From Actinocorallia sp. API 0066 (GTDB taxonomy: Bacteria; Actinomycetota; Actinomycetes; Streptosporangiales; Streptosporangiaceae): DNA of 64,000 nucleotides. The stretch lies in the NCBI RefSeq assembly GCF_020991275.1, contig NZ_JAJLQY010000015.1, positions 112,545 to 176,544 of the forward strand, written 5' to 3'. Positions 7,723 to 18,600 of the stretch are shown in pieces (within the stretch, counting starts at the first letter, position 1; every line of letters begins with the position of its first letter). The position numbers were made by a program, and so were the translations under genes. Under the pieces are notes generated by a model. The model did not search any database. It was not told the DNA's origin and saw only the letters and a list, made by a program, of their open reading frames with translations.

Positions 7723-10700
7723 CCGCGAGCACCTCCGGGGCCACGAGGAAGTCGGCGGCGCTCAGGCCGTTGAGGTCGAGGTTGAGGTCGGGCAGCAGCG
7801 CGCCCGCCACCGCCGCCCGCACGGCCGCGCCCGCCGTCAGGTCCAGCGTCTGGTCGACGGCGGCGGCCCGGACGGGCTGCGGCGTCCACGTGAACGCGTG
7901 GTGCTCGACGGCGAGGTCCGTCGGCGCGAACTCCGCCACCGGCACCACCAGCGGCGCCGACTCCAGCGGCGGCGCGGGCGTCACGACGTACCCGGTGAGC
8001 AGGTTCTCCCGCGTCGCGGCGTGTCCGAGGGACGGTGTCAGCTCCTCGCCCCACAGCGCGGCGGGCAGGTTCCGGCCGACCGGCGCGCACTGGAACAGCG
8101 CCTCGGCTGGCTTGCCGCCGTCGCGGGTGAGGGTGATCGTCTGGATCGAGGTGAAGCTCCCCGGCCGGGCGCCGACTGGCGCGATCCCGAACGCCGCCCC
8201 GGTCCCGGCGAGGTCGGCGGTGCCGGAGCGGCCGCCGGTGGCGGGCATCGCCGAGTCGACGACGAGCTCCAGCGAGCCCGGATCGATCGTTCCCAGGTCG
8301 TTCCCGGACGCCCCCTGCGGCGCGCCGCCGCGCAGCACCACCGAGACGACCTTGTCGGCGGCGGGCAGTTGCGCGTCACGGAACCGCTTCCACGGGACGG
8401 CCTCGGCCTTCTTCCCGCCCTGCGACCCGAAGTCGACGGTGAACGAGATGATGTCGAGGTCGATGTGGGCCCGCCCGCCGAAGTCCGGCCCCCAGAACTC
8501 GACGTCGGTGCCGACGTGCGCGGTGATCGTGTGCCTGCCGAAGAAGCTGAACGTGTACGACGCGCCGACCGTCAGGTGGAGCCCCGCCTCGTAGTGGTAG
8601 GGCTGCCAGGCGATGAGGAAGTCCATGCCCGCGTCGAACCAGGCGCGGAGCGACCCGTCCTCGTAGACGGCGCTCAGCGCCGCTCCCGCCATCAGTGCGC
8701 CGGGCGTCAGCGCGTAGTAGGCCGACCCCTTCAGGGAGAGGTGGTCGGAGACCTTCCAGGCGAACCCGAGGCGCGGCACCGACGGGTAGTGGTCGGGGAC
8801 GGTGAAGTGCGGGTGGTATCCGCCGACCGAGAGGACAAAGTCCCCGGTGTGGTCGTCGCCGAACCAGCTCACGAACGCGAACCCGCCCGTCAACCGGCAC
8901 GAGCGCGACAGAAGATAGGAGTTCGGGGTCAGTTGGGCGAGCAGCGAGAAGTACCCGTCGTCGGGCACGAACGACGCCTTCAGCGCGAGCTGGATCTCCG
9001 CGACGGGGGTGGCCCCGGCCTGGGCCGCGTCCGGCGTCGGCACCACCAGCGTGGACAGCCCGAGGACGTCGAGTTCGAACCGGTGCCCGAACCCGGCGGT
9101 CACCAGGAGGAACGAGTCGATCATCTTGAACGACGTGAATCGCACGCCGAGAGCGAGGAAGTAGTCCCCGACCGACGGAGGCAGGCTGTCCTGCAACCGT
9201 TCGATCTCCTCGCCCAGCGTCCCCGGCACGAGGGTGCCGACCGCCTCGGCGACCAGCGGGAAGTCGGCGATCGCGGTGACGGGCGGCGCGACGAACCGCC
9301 GGTTGTACCCGAACCCGGCGGCGAGCCCCTCCACAAAGAAGAACGCGGGCCCGCCTATCGGGTAGTCGAGGAAGGCGTAGACGAACAGCGACGGCCCCTC
9401 GGGGAGTTGCGCGTACGAGCCGAGCGCCCCGATCGTCAACGCCTCGGTTCTGATCACCGCCTTGCCGCCGTAGGCCGTGACGGTCGTGCCCTGGTAGGCG
9501 AGGGTGCCCTTGAGGAAGGCCCCGCTGACCTGGACGGGCCCGCCCGTGTAGGACACGCCGAGCCCCGCCAGGTCGAACACCGGCGGCGCGGCCGGGTCGG
9601 TGAGCGACACGGACGCGCCGAGTCCGTCGCACGAGAGCGTCAGGCCGCCGGCGGTGATCGCCGCGTCCACCAGGACGGTCAGCCGTGCGCCCTGCTCGAA
9701 CCCGATCCCGACCCTGTCGATCGCCACCGGCCCGAACGTGCGCTGGACCTGCCGCCAGGTGACCGTGCTGGTCGGCGGTGTCGCGGGCGCGGGCCCCGGC
9801 GGTGGCGGCCCTGCGACGGGCAGCGTCACGGGCGCCTCGAACGCCCCGAGCTTCAGGTGTCCGGCGAAGGAGAGGCCCGCAGGCAGGTCTTCGACGGGTA
9901 GCGCCGGGATCGGCAGGGTGTTCAGCGCGGTGACCTCGGCCTCGGTGAGCGCGCCGGTAAGCGCGATCACCCGGAGCGGGTCGAAGCCCGTCGTCCCGAG
10001 GTCGAGGTGCGCCCCGACGACGGGCAAATGCGACAGGTCGAGCGTCGCGTCGAGGTCGATGACGAACACGTGCGTTGTGCCGTCCGAGGCGACGAACGCG
10101 TCCTCGACGTCGACGCGCAGCCCGGACGGCACGTAGGCCGCGACCGAAGGCACGACCGCGCCGACGATCTCCTTCACCTCGGGCGCGGGGCCCGCCGCGT
10201 GGGTGTAGACGGCGGCCCAGCGCGAGCCGGTGGTGTCGTCCTCGAACCGCAGCTCAAAGACGGCTTCGAAGCCCCCGGCCGTCGCCGTCAGCACCGCCCC
10301 GTAGCTCGGGCCCGCGCTGTCGTAGGAGAGAGCGAGATCCAGCTCGGCGGTGTCGACGGGGAACGACGCGGCACCGCCGATCGTCATGCGGCCCGTGCCC
10401 GAGGTGTAGGCGACCGCGAGGTCGTGCAGTAGGAGCCCGGCGAGCGGCGCGGGCACCGGGACCGTGCCGAACATCCCGGCCAGCTCGGTCAGGAACGTGC
10501 CGACGGGGATGACCGCGTCGGGCTGGCTGCCGCCTTCGAACGTCCAGCCGGACGTGTTGTGCGCGGCGGTCAGGTGGAGTCCGACCTCGTCGAGGCTGAA
10601 CCCGGTGTGTACCAGGAGGGACGTCTCGGTCAGCTCGATGTCGAGCCCGGTGAGCACAACACCGGAGGTGACCTCCCAGTCTCCGGACACCTCAAGCGCG

Positions 10701-11938
10701 CCGCTGTAGGTGGTGGGTCTGCCGTCGCCGGGGCGTCGGAGCGTGAAGTCGAACCTGTCGACCTCCAGGTCGGGCACCTCCGGGTGGCCGTCGCCGAGGA
10801 AGTGCCGGACGGTCTCGGGCAGCCGGAGCGGCGGGTCACCGGCGCGCAGGCCGCCGCCGATCCAGGGCGAGCCGAAGCCCGCGCCGAGTTCCAGCACACC
10901 CTCGTCGCCGATCGGGAACAGCCCGGAGACGGTGCCGCTGACCTGCGGCGACCCGCTCAGCGGCTGGTCCACCCGGAAGGTGAGATCGACCGCTTCGAGG
11001 GTGAGTAGGCCGGGCACGACCTCCCACTGAACGTCGGTCTCGACGGTCACCGACACAAAGTCCACGGTCGGCACGGACGGCCGGACCAGCGCCCGCACGT
11101 CGGTGAGTTTCACGGTGCCGCCGACGTCGATCCCGAACGGCTTCGGGAACGCGGCGCCGCCGACGAACCGCGCGACGTCGTCCAGGCCGAGCGCGCCGAG
11201 CCCGGCGAAGTTCCCCCAGAACAGCGTGTCGGCGGACGGCCCGAGTTCGGCCCCGAAGTCCACCCGCCGCTCGACCCCGCCGACCGTGATCGGCACGCCC
11301 CCGAGCAGCGTGATAGTGCTGCGCGGCCGCAGATCCTGGAACAGCTCGGCATAGACCGGCTCACAGCGGAGCTGGTAGCCCACCTCGCTGAGGGTGAACA
11401 GCCCGAGGTCGAGCGTGATCCCCGAAGGCCCGTCGAGCACCAGAGCGGGCACCCGGGTGCCGTCCCGTCCGGCGACCACCTCAAGCTGCCCGGTGACGTC
11501 GCCGTGCCCGTCGGCGACCAGCAGGTCGAGCAGCACCGTCCCGGTCGAGGCGAGCCGCCCCGAGAACGTGAGATCCGGGCCGAGCCGCAGTTCCGCGCGC
11601 TGGAAACGCACGTCGGCGAAGAGCGATCCGGTGAGCACGGGGAAGGCCGTCGCGAACGTCCAGCCGTCCGGGCCGACGGCCTCGGCGGTGACGGTGACGC
11701 CGCCGCCGTCCGGCGTGAACCGCGCCGTGACGGCCATCCCGGTGAACGGCCCGGACGCGCCCGTGCCCGTCACCGTCAACGCCGCCGCGCCCTCGTCGCG
11801 CGCGGTGACGGGGTCGAGCACGAGCCTGCCGCCGGGGAACGTCCCGGCGACGAGGTCCACGACGCCCGGCAGCGCCGTCAGGTCCAGGTCGAGGCGCGGG
11901 CCCGCCGGGACGGCCCGCCGCACCTCCTCGGGGGTCAC
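7715..11938 (-). CDS. DUF6603-type giant protein (1407 aa)
   Basis: I recognise the DUF6603 signature in about residues 730-1180: a TWRQVQRTFGPVAIDRVG block, a YGGKAVIRTEALTIGALGSYA block and GGPAFFFVEGLAAGFGYN. Family members occur in bacteria and fungi and none has a known function to my knowledge. The first 700 residues are repeated beta-strand units with LDLG/FDLS-like phrasing, suggestive of a long beta-solenoid or beta-barrel-like array. There is no signal peptide. The start is GTG 11938, overlapping the metallo-beta-lactamase stop in a GTGA; the stop overlaps the next start by 8 bases. The 4.2-kb gene is intact with no frameshift seen. Confidence 0.8.
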   Translation of the reverse strand: MTPEEVRRAVPAGPRLDLDLTALPGVVDLVAGTFPGGRLVLDPVTARDEGAAALTVTGTGASGPFTGMAVTARFTPDGGGVTVTAEAVGPDGWTFATAFPVLTGSLFADVRFQRAELRLGPDLTFSGRLASTGTVLLDLLVADGHGDVTGQLEVVAGRDGTRVPALVLDGPSGITLDLGLFTLSEVGYQLRCEPVYAELFQDLRPRSTITLLGGVPITVGGVERRVDFGAELGPSADTLFWGNFAGLGALGLDDVARFVGGAAFPKPFGIDVGGTVKLTDVRALVRPSVPTVDFVSVTVETDVQWEVVPGLLTLEAVDLTFRVDQPLSGSPQVSGTVSGLFPIGDEGVLELGAGFGSPWIGGGLRAGDPPLRLPETVRHFLGDGHPEVPDLEVDRFDFTLRRPGDGRPTTYSGALEVSGDWEVTSGVVLTGLDIELTETSLLVHTGFSLDEVGLHLTAAHNTSGWTFEGGSQPDAVIPVGTFLTELAGMFGTVPVPAPLAGLLLHDLAVAYTSGTGRMTIGGAASFPVDTAELDLALSYDSAGPSYGAVLTATAGGFEAVFELRFEDDTTGSRWAAVYTHAAGPAPEVKEIVGAVVPSVAAYVPSGLRVDVEDAFVASDGTTHVFVIDLDATLDLSHLPVVGAHLDLGTTGFDPLRVIALTGALTEAEVTALNTLPIPALPVEDLPAGLSFAGHLKLGAFEAPVTLPVAGPPPPGPAPATPPTSTVTWRQVQRTFGPVAIDRVGIGFEQGARLTVLVDAAITAGGLTLSCDGLGASVSLTDPAAPPVFDLAGLGVSYTGGPVQVSGAFLKGTLAYQGTTVTAYGGKAVIRTEALTIGALGSYAQLPEGPSLFVYAFLDYPIGGPAFFFVEGLAAGFGYNRRFVAPPVTAIADFPLVAEAVGTLVPGTLGEEIERLQDSLPPSVGDYFLALGVRFTSFKMIDSFLLVTAGFGHRFELDVLGLSTLVVPTPDAAQAGATPVAEIQLALKASFVPDDGYFSLLAQLTPNSYLLSRSCRLTGGFAFVSWFGDDHTGDFVLSVGGYHPHFTVPDHYPSVPRLGFAWKVSDHLSLKGSAYYALTPGALMAGAALSAVYEDGSLRAWFDAGMDFLIAWQPYHYEAGLHLTVGASYTFSFFGRHTITAHVGTDVEFWGPDFGGRAHIDLDIISFTVDFGSQGGKKAEAVPWKRFRDAQLPAADKVVSVVLRGGAPQGASGNDLGTIDPGSLELVVDSAMPATGGRSGTADLAGTGAAFGIAPVGARPGSFTSIQTITLTRDGGKPAEALFQCAPVGRNLPAALWGEELTPSLGHAATRENLLTGYVVTPAPPLESAPLVVPVAEFAPTDLAVEHHAFTWTPQPVRAAAVDQTLDLTAGAAVRAAVAGALLPDLNLDLNGLSAADFLVAPEVLAGG

Positions 11939-13092
11939 GGCTCGAACTCGCGGAGGATCGTGCCGTGGGAGCCGGTCGTGTAGATCGGCATCGTGACGGT
12001 GTCCCAGTTGTTCTTCTTGCCGTGCCAGGAGCGGATCCGGTTGCCGGGGACGGCCGTCGCGAGCCCCTGCGCGGCCATGATCCCCTGGTAGCGGGCGATC
12101 ACCGGCCAGGACGGCAGGTGGTGTTTCGCCACGTACTGCGGGGCGCTGCCGACGGCCTCCCGGACCCGGAGGTTCTGCACGAAGTCCGGGGCCGAGGAGG
12201 TCCGGTCGCTGGCGTGGTGGCCGATCGTCGTCAGGTCGACGTCCTGGAGCCGGGCCCGGAAGCGGTTGAGCAGGAACCGTTCGGTGGCCCTGGTCGCGTC
12301 GCCGCAGAACAGGAGCTTCTTGCCGCGCGCCTCCACGAGGGTGACGACCGAGCCCCGGTTGGTCGGGTTGCTGTGGTCGGGCACGTACACGTGGTCGACG
12401 CCCGCCGCCAGGATCGAGATCCGGCAGTTCGGCTCGGCGACGACGGTGATGCCGCCGTCGGGGTCCAGCACGTCCATCGCGAACGGCGGGCCCGCCACCA
12501 CCGGGACGCCGCCCAGCGTGGTCTCGCCCGGCCCGCCCGTGCCCGCCGGGTCGTCGTTGTGCACGACCTCCCTGATGTCGGTTACGGCGGCGACCGCGCC
12601 CTTCAGGAAGTCGTTCGCGCCGTTGGTGCTGTAGTCGTCGAAGTTCCGCGAGTGGTAGATCCGGCCGATCGTGGTGCCCGGCCGGAGCACGGCGGGGAAA
12701 CGCTCGTAGTGGTCGGCGTCCGGGTGGGTGATGATCACGACGTCGATGTGGTTGGTCGCGCCGATGAACAGGTCGTCGTACAGGACGGCTTGGGCGCGCG
12801 CGGCGACCGTCGCGTAGTTGTCCCCGGCGTCGAACTCCGGCGACGTGCCGCAGTCGATCATGACGACCCGGCCGCCGGGCGTGGCGAGCACGGCGCAGTC
12901 ACCCTGGCCGATCGCCACGTAGGCGACCCTGAGCACGCCGTCGCCGCGCCGCGCGGCGGGCGGAGGCGGCGGAGGCGGCGGTGGGCCGCCGCCCCCGACC
13001 AGGCTCGCGGCCGCCGTCGCCGCGAGCCTGATCCGCTTGAAGTCGGGCATCACGGGCGGCACGGTGTAGGGCTTCTTGCGCTTCGGCGGCAT
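11935..13092 (-). CDS. ComEC/Rec2-like metallo-beta-lactamase-fold hydrolase with polyproline linker
   Basis: The protein is 385 aa. The metallo-beta-lactamase motif is THPDADH (residues 122-128), with a later metal Asp in LLFCGDA and a His in IGHHASD, matching the C-terminal domain of ComEC-type proteins, which act on nucleic acids or phosphodiesters. A basic N-terminus (PPKRKK), a short hydrophobic patch and nine consecutive prolines (residues 37-45) precede the catalytic domain. None of the membrane helices of true ComEC is present, so DNA uptake is unlikely. It lies 9 bases after the LamG gene and overlaps the DUF6603 gene by 4 bases. In this operon it is the only protein with an obvious enzyme site. 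Confidence 0.8.
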   Translation of the reverse strand: MPPKRKKPYTVPPVMPDFKRIRLAATAAASLVGGGGPPPPPPPPPAARRGDGVLRVAYVAIGQGDCAVLATPGGRVVMIDCGTSPEFDAGDNYATVAARAQAVLYDDLFIGATNHIDVVIITHPDADHYERFPAVLRPGTTIGRIYHSRNFDDYSTNGANDFLKGAVAAVTDIREVVHNDDPAGTGGPGETTLGGVPVVAGPPFAMDVLDPDGGITVVAEPNCRISILAAGVDHVYVPDHSNPTNRGSVVTLVEARGKKLLFCGDATRATERFLLNRFRARLQDVDLTTIGHHASDRTSSAPDFVQNLRVREAVGSAPQYVAKHHLPSWPVIARYQGIMAAQGLATAVPGNRIRSWHGKKNNWDTVTMPIYTTGSHGTILREFEP

Positions 13093-13101
13093 GCTCGCCT
13101 C

Positions 13102-15444
13102 TCAGCTCGGGTACGTGATGCGCCAGCGGCCCTGGTCGACGCGCCCCTTGCGGCGCCACGTCCACACGTACCGGCGGTCGTTGTCGTAGGGGTTGTAGTC
13201 GGCGGCGTAGGCGTACTCGCCCTGCTTGACGTTGAACAGGTCGAACTCCAGGCTGCCCGCGGCGAGCTTCTTGAGGATGCGCAGCTCGGCGGCCCCGATG
13301 GTGACGTCGCCGATCCGGAAGCCGGTGGAGGCCACGAACGTCTGCCCGAAGACGTCCACGAAGGAGTCGTTCGGGACCGTGCCCCACTTGAACGCGATGC
13401 CCTCGGGCCGTCCCTCGATCCGGTTCCAGAACTTGTTCGAGTGGTGGAAGCGGATGTTCGGATAGGTGACGGTGCTGCCGTTGGTGGCGTCCTGGTACAG
13501 CTCCAGGTACAGGATCTGGCCGCCGCCCCCGTGGCCGGAGTCGCGGCGGAGCTGGAGGTGCGCGCTCGGGTGCGTCACGGTGACCTTGCCGCCGAGCGGG
13601 CCCGACGTGCCGATCGCGACCTGGTCGGTGCCGAGCGGGTTGATCGCCAGCGGCTTGCCGCCGCCGGACTGGATCCAGGAGTAGTCCTGGTGGTGGCCGA
13701 TCCGTAGGTGCGCCTGGTTGGTGGGGCCGACGTAGAGGGCGCCGCCGAGCGAGTTCTCGTTGGTGTTGACCACGTGCAGGCGGCCCTGCGGCGCGGCGGT
13801 GCCGATGCCGATCCGGCCGCCGAGCGCGGTCAGCGCGACACCGGTCGCCGCCTGGCCGAACAGCAGCGGCGTCCGCTCGACCGAGGCCGTCATGGTGCCG
13901 CCCGCGTAGCCGGGAATGTCGCGGTACTCGACGAGGATCGGGGCGCGGCCGGGCCTGGGCAGCCCACGGATCGCGTCGAACCTCAGCTCGACGTACTGGC
14001 CGGGGGCGAGCAGCGTGTCGCGGTCGGCGGTGACGTCCCAGGCGCGTTCGGCGTCGGTGACCTTCACCGCCGTCCAGCCCGGCGACGCGCTGAGCGTGAC
14101 GCCGCCCGCCGCGCCGACCGTCGTCAACGCCCACGGCTTCTCGTTCCCGGCCGCCGCGCCGTCCGGCTCGGCGTCGAACGACACACGGAACGCCGCGCTC
14201 CGCGCCGGGAAGGAGATGCCCCTGCCGACGCCCATCACGTTGGTGAGGTGCAGGGTGAGCGCGCTGACGGTCGCGCCGTCGCTGAGCACCCGGTCGCCGC
14301 CGACGAACCGCAGGTCGATCGGCAGGTCGCGACGGCCCCGGTGGTTGACGACGTCGAGATACTGCACGCGGGTGCCGGCGAGCGGCCGGGTCTGGCCGAC
14401 GTACCGGACCGCCCCGTACTCCAGCTCGACCTGGGTGCCGTGGGTGCCGCCGGTGCCGTCGGCGTTCAGCCCGGCGACGTCCACCGAGACCGTGCCGCCG
14501 GGCGGGATCGGCTTCAGGTTGTCCCGCCACCGCAGGTACAGGGCGGTGCCGTCGGGTTCGGCGGCCAGGTCCCAGTCCGGCGAGGCCGATTTTGGCACGA
14601 CGCCGGGCGCGAGGGTGCCCCGGCGCAGCCGCAGCGCGAGATGGAACGTGCTCGCCGAGACCCCCGCCAGCGGGACGGCCTCCACGTCGGCCCGCGAGCT
14701 GTTGCTTACCTCCAGCGTCATCACCTGGTCGGCGGTGTCGGCGATGAACAGCACCGGCTGGCCGTCGTTGTTGACGAAGTCGAAGTCCAGCGGGTGCGAG
14801 CGGACGAACAGCTCCAGCGGCGGCTCGTCGTCGGCCATGTCCCGGCGGATCTCGGCCGCCGACAGGGCCCGCGCGTAGACCCGGAACCGGGCCATCAGGC
14901 CGGGGAAGGGGGCGCTTCCGTTGCCGCAGGCGAGCCAGAGTTCCTCGCGGTCGGCCGTCCGGGTGCCGAGCGAGGGGACGGCGGCGCGCTCCTCGCCGTC
15001 CACCAAGATCCGGGCGGCGGCGCCGTCGTGGGTGATCGCGACATGCCGCCAGACGCCGGGGCCGATCTCGCCGGGCGCGGTGCTGTGGCTCTCCAGGCCC
15101 TGGCTGGAGGCGAACAGGTGCTCCAACGTTCCGTCGTCGGTCAGGCGGAGCCGGAGGTTCGGCGAGGACTTGCCGAACACCGCGACCGTGCGCGGGTCCG
15201 CGCCCGGCGTCCAGGAGATCCAGGCCGACAGGGTGTAAGCCGACAGCTCCAGGGCGGGCGGGCCCGCCGGGACGGCGACGTACTGGTCCCGGCCGTCAAA
15301 GCGCAGGCAGGCGAACTTCGGGTCGGTGACCGGGACCGGGACGCCCCTGACCTGGCCGTTCAGGTTCCGGGGGCCGCTGTCGAGGACCGTGCTCTGCGGG
15401 GCGAGCGCGGTCAGCGGCCAGTGCAGGACAAGATCGTCGCTCAT
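13102..15444 (-). CDS. LamG/concanavalin-like domain protein with tail-fibre-like C-terminal region
   Basis: The protein is 780 aa; ATG 15444 overlaps the 54-aa gene stop in an ATGA. Residues about 25-175 are a LamG jelly-roll (LSAYTLSAWISW, VWRHVAITHDG and RFRVYARALSAAEIR are diagnostic). The middle is beta-sandwich-like. Around residues 545-560 a GIGTAAPQGRLHV stretch resembles the repeated phrase of phage and bacterial tail-fibre proteins. No S74 self-cleaving chaperone follows it, so the trimer-fibre analogy is incomplete. It likely binds a carbohydrate or surface ligand. There is no secretion signal. Confidence 0.75.
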   Translation of the reverse strand: MSDDLVLHWPLTALAPQSTVLDSGPRNLNGQVRGVPVPVTDPKFACLRFDGRDQYVAVPAGPPALELSAYTLSAWISWTPGADPRTVAVFGKSSPNLRLRLTDDGTLEHLFASSQGLESHSTAPGEIGPGVWRHVAITHDGAAARILVDGEERAAVPSLGTRTADREELWLACGNGSAPFPGLMARFRVYARALSAAEIRRDMADDEPPLELFVRSHPLDFDFVNNDGQPVLFIADTADQVMTLEVSNSSRADVEAVPLAGVSASTFHLALRLRRGTLAPGVVPKSASPDWDLAAEPDGTALYLRWRDNLKPIPPGGTVSVDVAGLNADGTGGTHGTQVELEYGAVRYVGQTRPLAGTRVQYLDVVNHRGRRDLPIDLRFVGGDRVLSDGATVSALTLHLTNVMGVGRGISFPARSAAFRVSFDAEPDGAAAGNEKPWALTTVGAAGGVTLSASPGWTAVKVTDAERAWDVTADRDTLLAPGQYVELRFDAIRGLPRPGRAPILVEYRDIPGYAGGTMTASVERTPLLFGQAATGVALTALGGRIGIGTAAPQGRLHVVNTNENSLGGALYVGPTNQAHLRIGHHQDYSWIQSGGGKPLAINPLGTDQVAIGTSGPLGGKVTVTHPSAHLQLRRDSGHGGGGQILYLELYQDATNGSTVTYPNIRFHHSNKFWNRIEGRPEGIAFKWGTVPNDSFVDVFGQTFVASTGFRIGDVTIGAAELRILKKLAAGSLEFDLFNVKQGEYAYAADYNPYDNDRRYVWTWRRKGRVDQGRWRITYPS

Positions 15445-15605
15445 CCGTTGCGCTCCTCGGCGATCGAGACCGGGCCGAGCTGACTGTGCGCCTGCTGTTG
15501 GATCGTGCCTATCAGCTCGAACACCTGGGCGTAGGGGAGGCCGCCGAGGGCGTCCAGGATCTGGTTGACCTCGGGGAGGGACAGCGACAGGGTGATCTTC
15601 TGCAT
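15441..15605 (-). CDS. 54-aa small conserved-looking protein of the DUF6603 operon
   Basis: The sequence runs MQKITLSLSLPEVNQILDAL to EERNG. It is amphipathic: a beta-strand start, a helix around EVNQILDALGGLPYAQVFELI, and a Gln-rich end (IGTIQQQAHSQL). Small proteins of this pattern occur next to phage tail or tail-fibre genes, as far as I recall, which fits the fibre-like neighbour. It starts 9 bases after the 1139-aa gene and its TGA overlaps the LamG ATG. The tight coupling on both sides and the clean amphipathic pattern are why I call it real despite its size. Confidence 0.65.
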   Translation of the reverse strand: MQKITLSLSLPEVNQILDALGGLPYAQVFELIGTIQQQAHSQLGPVSIAEERNG

Positions 15606-15614
15606 CGGGGGTCC

Positions 15615-18600
15615 TCAGTGTTCGGGGTCCGGAACCAACGTCAGCCAGCCCTCGCGGGCGGTGGGGCGCACGGGCGGGCCCGGGTCGTCGTGCACGGGGT
15701 CGAGCGGCCGGTCCGACCAGGCGCCGTCGGGGGCCTGCTCCCGCCACGTCCACCGGTGCCCGGCGATCGACGGGACGGGCAGCGCGAGCGCGTCGCCGTC
15801 GGTGAGGACGGGCGCGGCGAACCGGGGCACCCGCAGCCGGTCGAGCGCCGCCCGGTACTGCGCGGCGGGCAGGCTCACCGCCTGCGCGGGCAGCACCCCG
15901 GACACGACGTGCACGGGCGCGCGCGGATCGACGAGCATCAGCAACGTCAGCGGGTCGCCGGACGGGCTGACCTCCAGCGGCGGCGCGCCCGTCACCGGGA
16001 TGAAGCCGCCTTCCGCGTCCGGCCAGTAGCCGACGAGGCCGTCACCCAGCCGGTCGGCGGCGCCGACCCGGACGGGGAAGACGACCTCGGGGTAGCCGTC
16101 GTGCTCGCGGGTGCCGTGCCGCAGATCCTGCCGGAACACGTTCCAGTCCTGGTGGCAGGCGGGCGGACCCATCAGCTGCAGGTCGAGTTCGGCGCGGACG
16201 ACGGCCAGCGGCCGGATCGTGAACAGGTCGGCGCTCTGGTCCTCGGGCTCGATGCCCGACGTGAGCGCGTCCAACGCCGTCACGAACTCCGCGAACGGGT
16301 CGGGGCCGAGCGCCCGGATCCGCCCGACGAGCGCCCGAAGATGCGCGTTCACGATCTGCTCTGGCACCGAGATAGGCCCACCGGGCGCGGCCCTCCAACG
16401 AGCCAGCAATGCGTCGGCTGGGTCGGGTTCGGCGGAGATGAGGCCGAGGTGGACGCCGTCGTCGCTGTAGACGTCGAGGCCGTCGTTGAGGTCGTCCGGG
16501 ACGAGCCAGCCGCAGACAGGTGAGGTGACCGGGACGTCGTTCATCTCGCGCAGGTCGTGATCGGAGTCGAGCCAGCGGAACGCCAGCCTGGCGGGCTGGG
16601 CCAGGCGCGGCGGCATCGCCACCCAGCCGGGACGGCCCGGCACCCGCAGGCGGCTCGCGGCACGCGCGGTGGAGACGTCGACGTCGTGGGCGAGGCCGAA
16701 CGTGTCGACGATCCGCAGCCGCGACAGGCGCGTCACCCCCGCGCGGATCGGGTTGAACGCCGAGATCGGCTCGGGCGCGTGCCGCGAGTCGTCGCCGACG
16801 GCGGCCGCGACCCGCGCCGCGAACGCCTGATAGGCGGGGAAACCGAGCGGATCATCGATCGGGAGCTGCCGGGTGGTCCTGCGCATCAGAAGCGCGTCGT
16901 TGAAACCCGCGAGGACCTGGGCGAGGTTGCCCTCCTCGTGCGCGGCCAGATGCCGGTAGACCGCGACGAGCGTGCGCGCGCGCTGGTCGTCGCCGTGCTG
17001 CTCGTACCAGGTGAGGACGGGCTCGGGGTCCCGCTGGAACGCGGCGGGCGAGACCGTCCGCCCGGTGGCATTGCCGTAGGGCGCGGTGATCGTCCCGGCG
17101 AGGTAGCGCAGCACCCGCGAGGCCATCAGCGGCTTGGCGGCGTGCGACAGCACCGTCCGGCCGGAGTAGACGCTCGGGGAACGGACCGGGGCCGCGAACG
17201 CCGGACGGGCGCGCAGATCCGACGCGGCCGGGGGCAGGTCGTAGGCGGTCGTGACGTAGTCGGGCTTGAAGACCGTGCCGGACGGGTCGCGGTTGTCGCC
17301 GCCGCCCGTCGCCAGGTACTCGACCTCCCACTCCAGCAGGACCGGGTTCCACGGGTTGTGCGCCCAGACCTCGGGCGCGACGCCGAGTCCGGGCAGGTCG
17401 CGGCGCAGGGCGACGGGGTCGCGGGGGCCGGATGTGGCCAGGACCCGGCAGTCGAGCAGCCCGTCCCTGCCGTGCCGGTCCGAGGGGGTGGCGACGCCGC
17501 CGGTGAGCAGCACGACGGGTTCGGCGGGCAGGTGGAACCGGGGCGCGGGCACCGTGTCCAGTACAAACGCCGCACCGGCCGGGGCCGCCCGGTCGGCGTT
17601 GAACGCGGCCAGCGCGGCGGTCAGGGCGGACCTGGCGGCGGCGAGCGTCGCGGCCGCCTCGGCGGCGTCCCCGGTGCGGTCGGCGAGGCGGTCCATCGAC
17701 CACTCCAGGTAGGAGCGGACCTCGTCGGGGTCCGGGTAGTTCTCGTGCGCGCCGCCCGCCGGGTGGGCGCAGACCTGGTAGCGGCACCAGTCGGCGAAGA
17801 GCTGCTCACGGTGCCCGACCAGCTCGGCCTCCACACGGTCCACCGCCTCCTGCGCGGTGTTGAGGGTGTTGAGCAGGTCGCCGAGCGGACGGGTCAGGAC
17901 GAGGTCCTCGCGGAGCTGCCGGGTGGCCGGGTCGGGGTCGGGCTCGTCCTCGCGGCGGACCGTCCACAGCTGCCCGGACGGGAGCGGCCGGAACCCGTCG
18001 GCGTGGCGGCGCTCGTCCAGGCCGACCCCGACGTCCAGCGGCTTGGCCTCCAACTCGTCGGCGAACGACAGCGCTTCGAGCAGGTTCTCAACGGCGTCGG
18101 CCGCGTCGGTGTTGGTGCTGGTGCTGGTGTCGGTGCTGGCGCCGCCGAGTTCCGTGCCGAGTTCCGCGCCGAGATGGGCGGCGAGCGCCTCGGTCGCGGA
18201 CGTCCCGACGTACACGCCGCCTTCGCCGTCGGAGAGCAGCGGGTTCACGGTGCGCCCGTCGGGCCGCCAGACCAGCGCGGCGTGACAGACCGTCGACTCC
18301 GGCCGCGCCGAACCCTCCGGCACGTTCCAGGCGAAGTCCTTCACCAGCGCCTCGCGCCACTGCTCGCCGGTCGTCAGCTCCGCGAGAGGATCCTGGGCGG
18401 CGTTGGAGTACCACCCGGCGACCTCGTAGACGGTGTCCGGGAGCGGCTGCGCGGTGGCGAACTCGGCGTCGTGGAACCCGAAGAGGCTGTGGCATCCGGG
18501 GTAGAACGCCGCGAACGTCGCCTCCCCGTGCCCGACCGCCGTCACCTCGTCCAGCCGGTCGCCCGGCAGCCCCTCCCGCCACTCCGCCAGCGGCACCGCC

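Noticed and set aside
11935..13092. DNA-uptake ComEC gene
   Set aside because: No membrane helices or competence OB domain; only the metallo-beta-lactamase domain is present.
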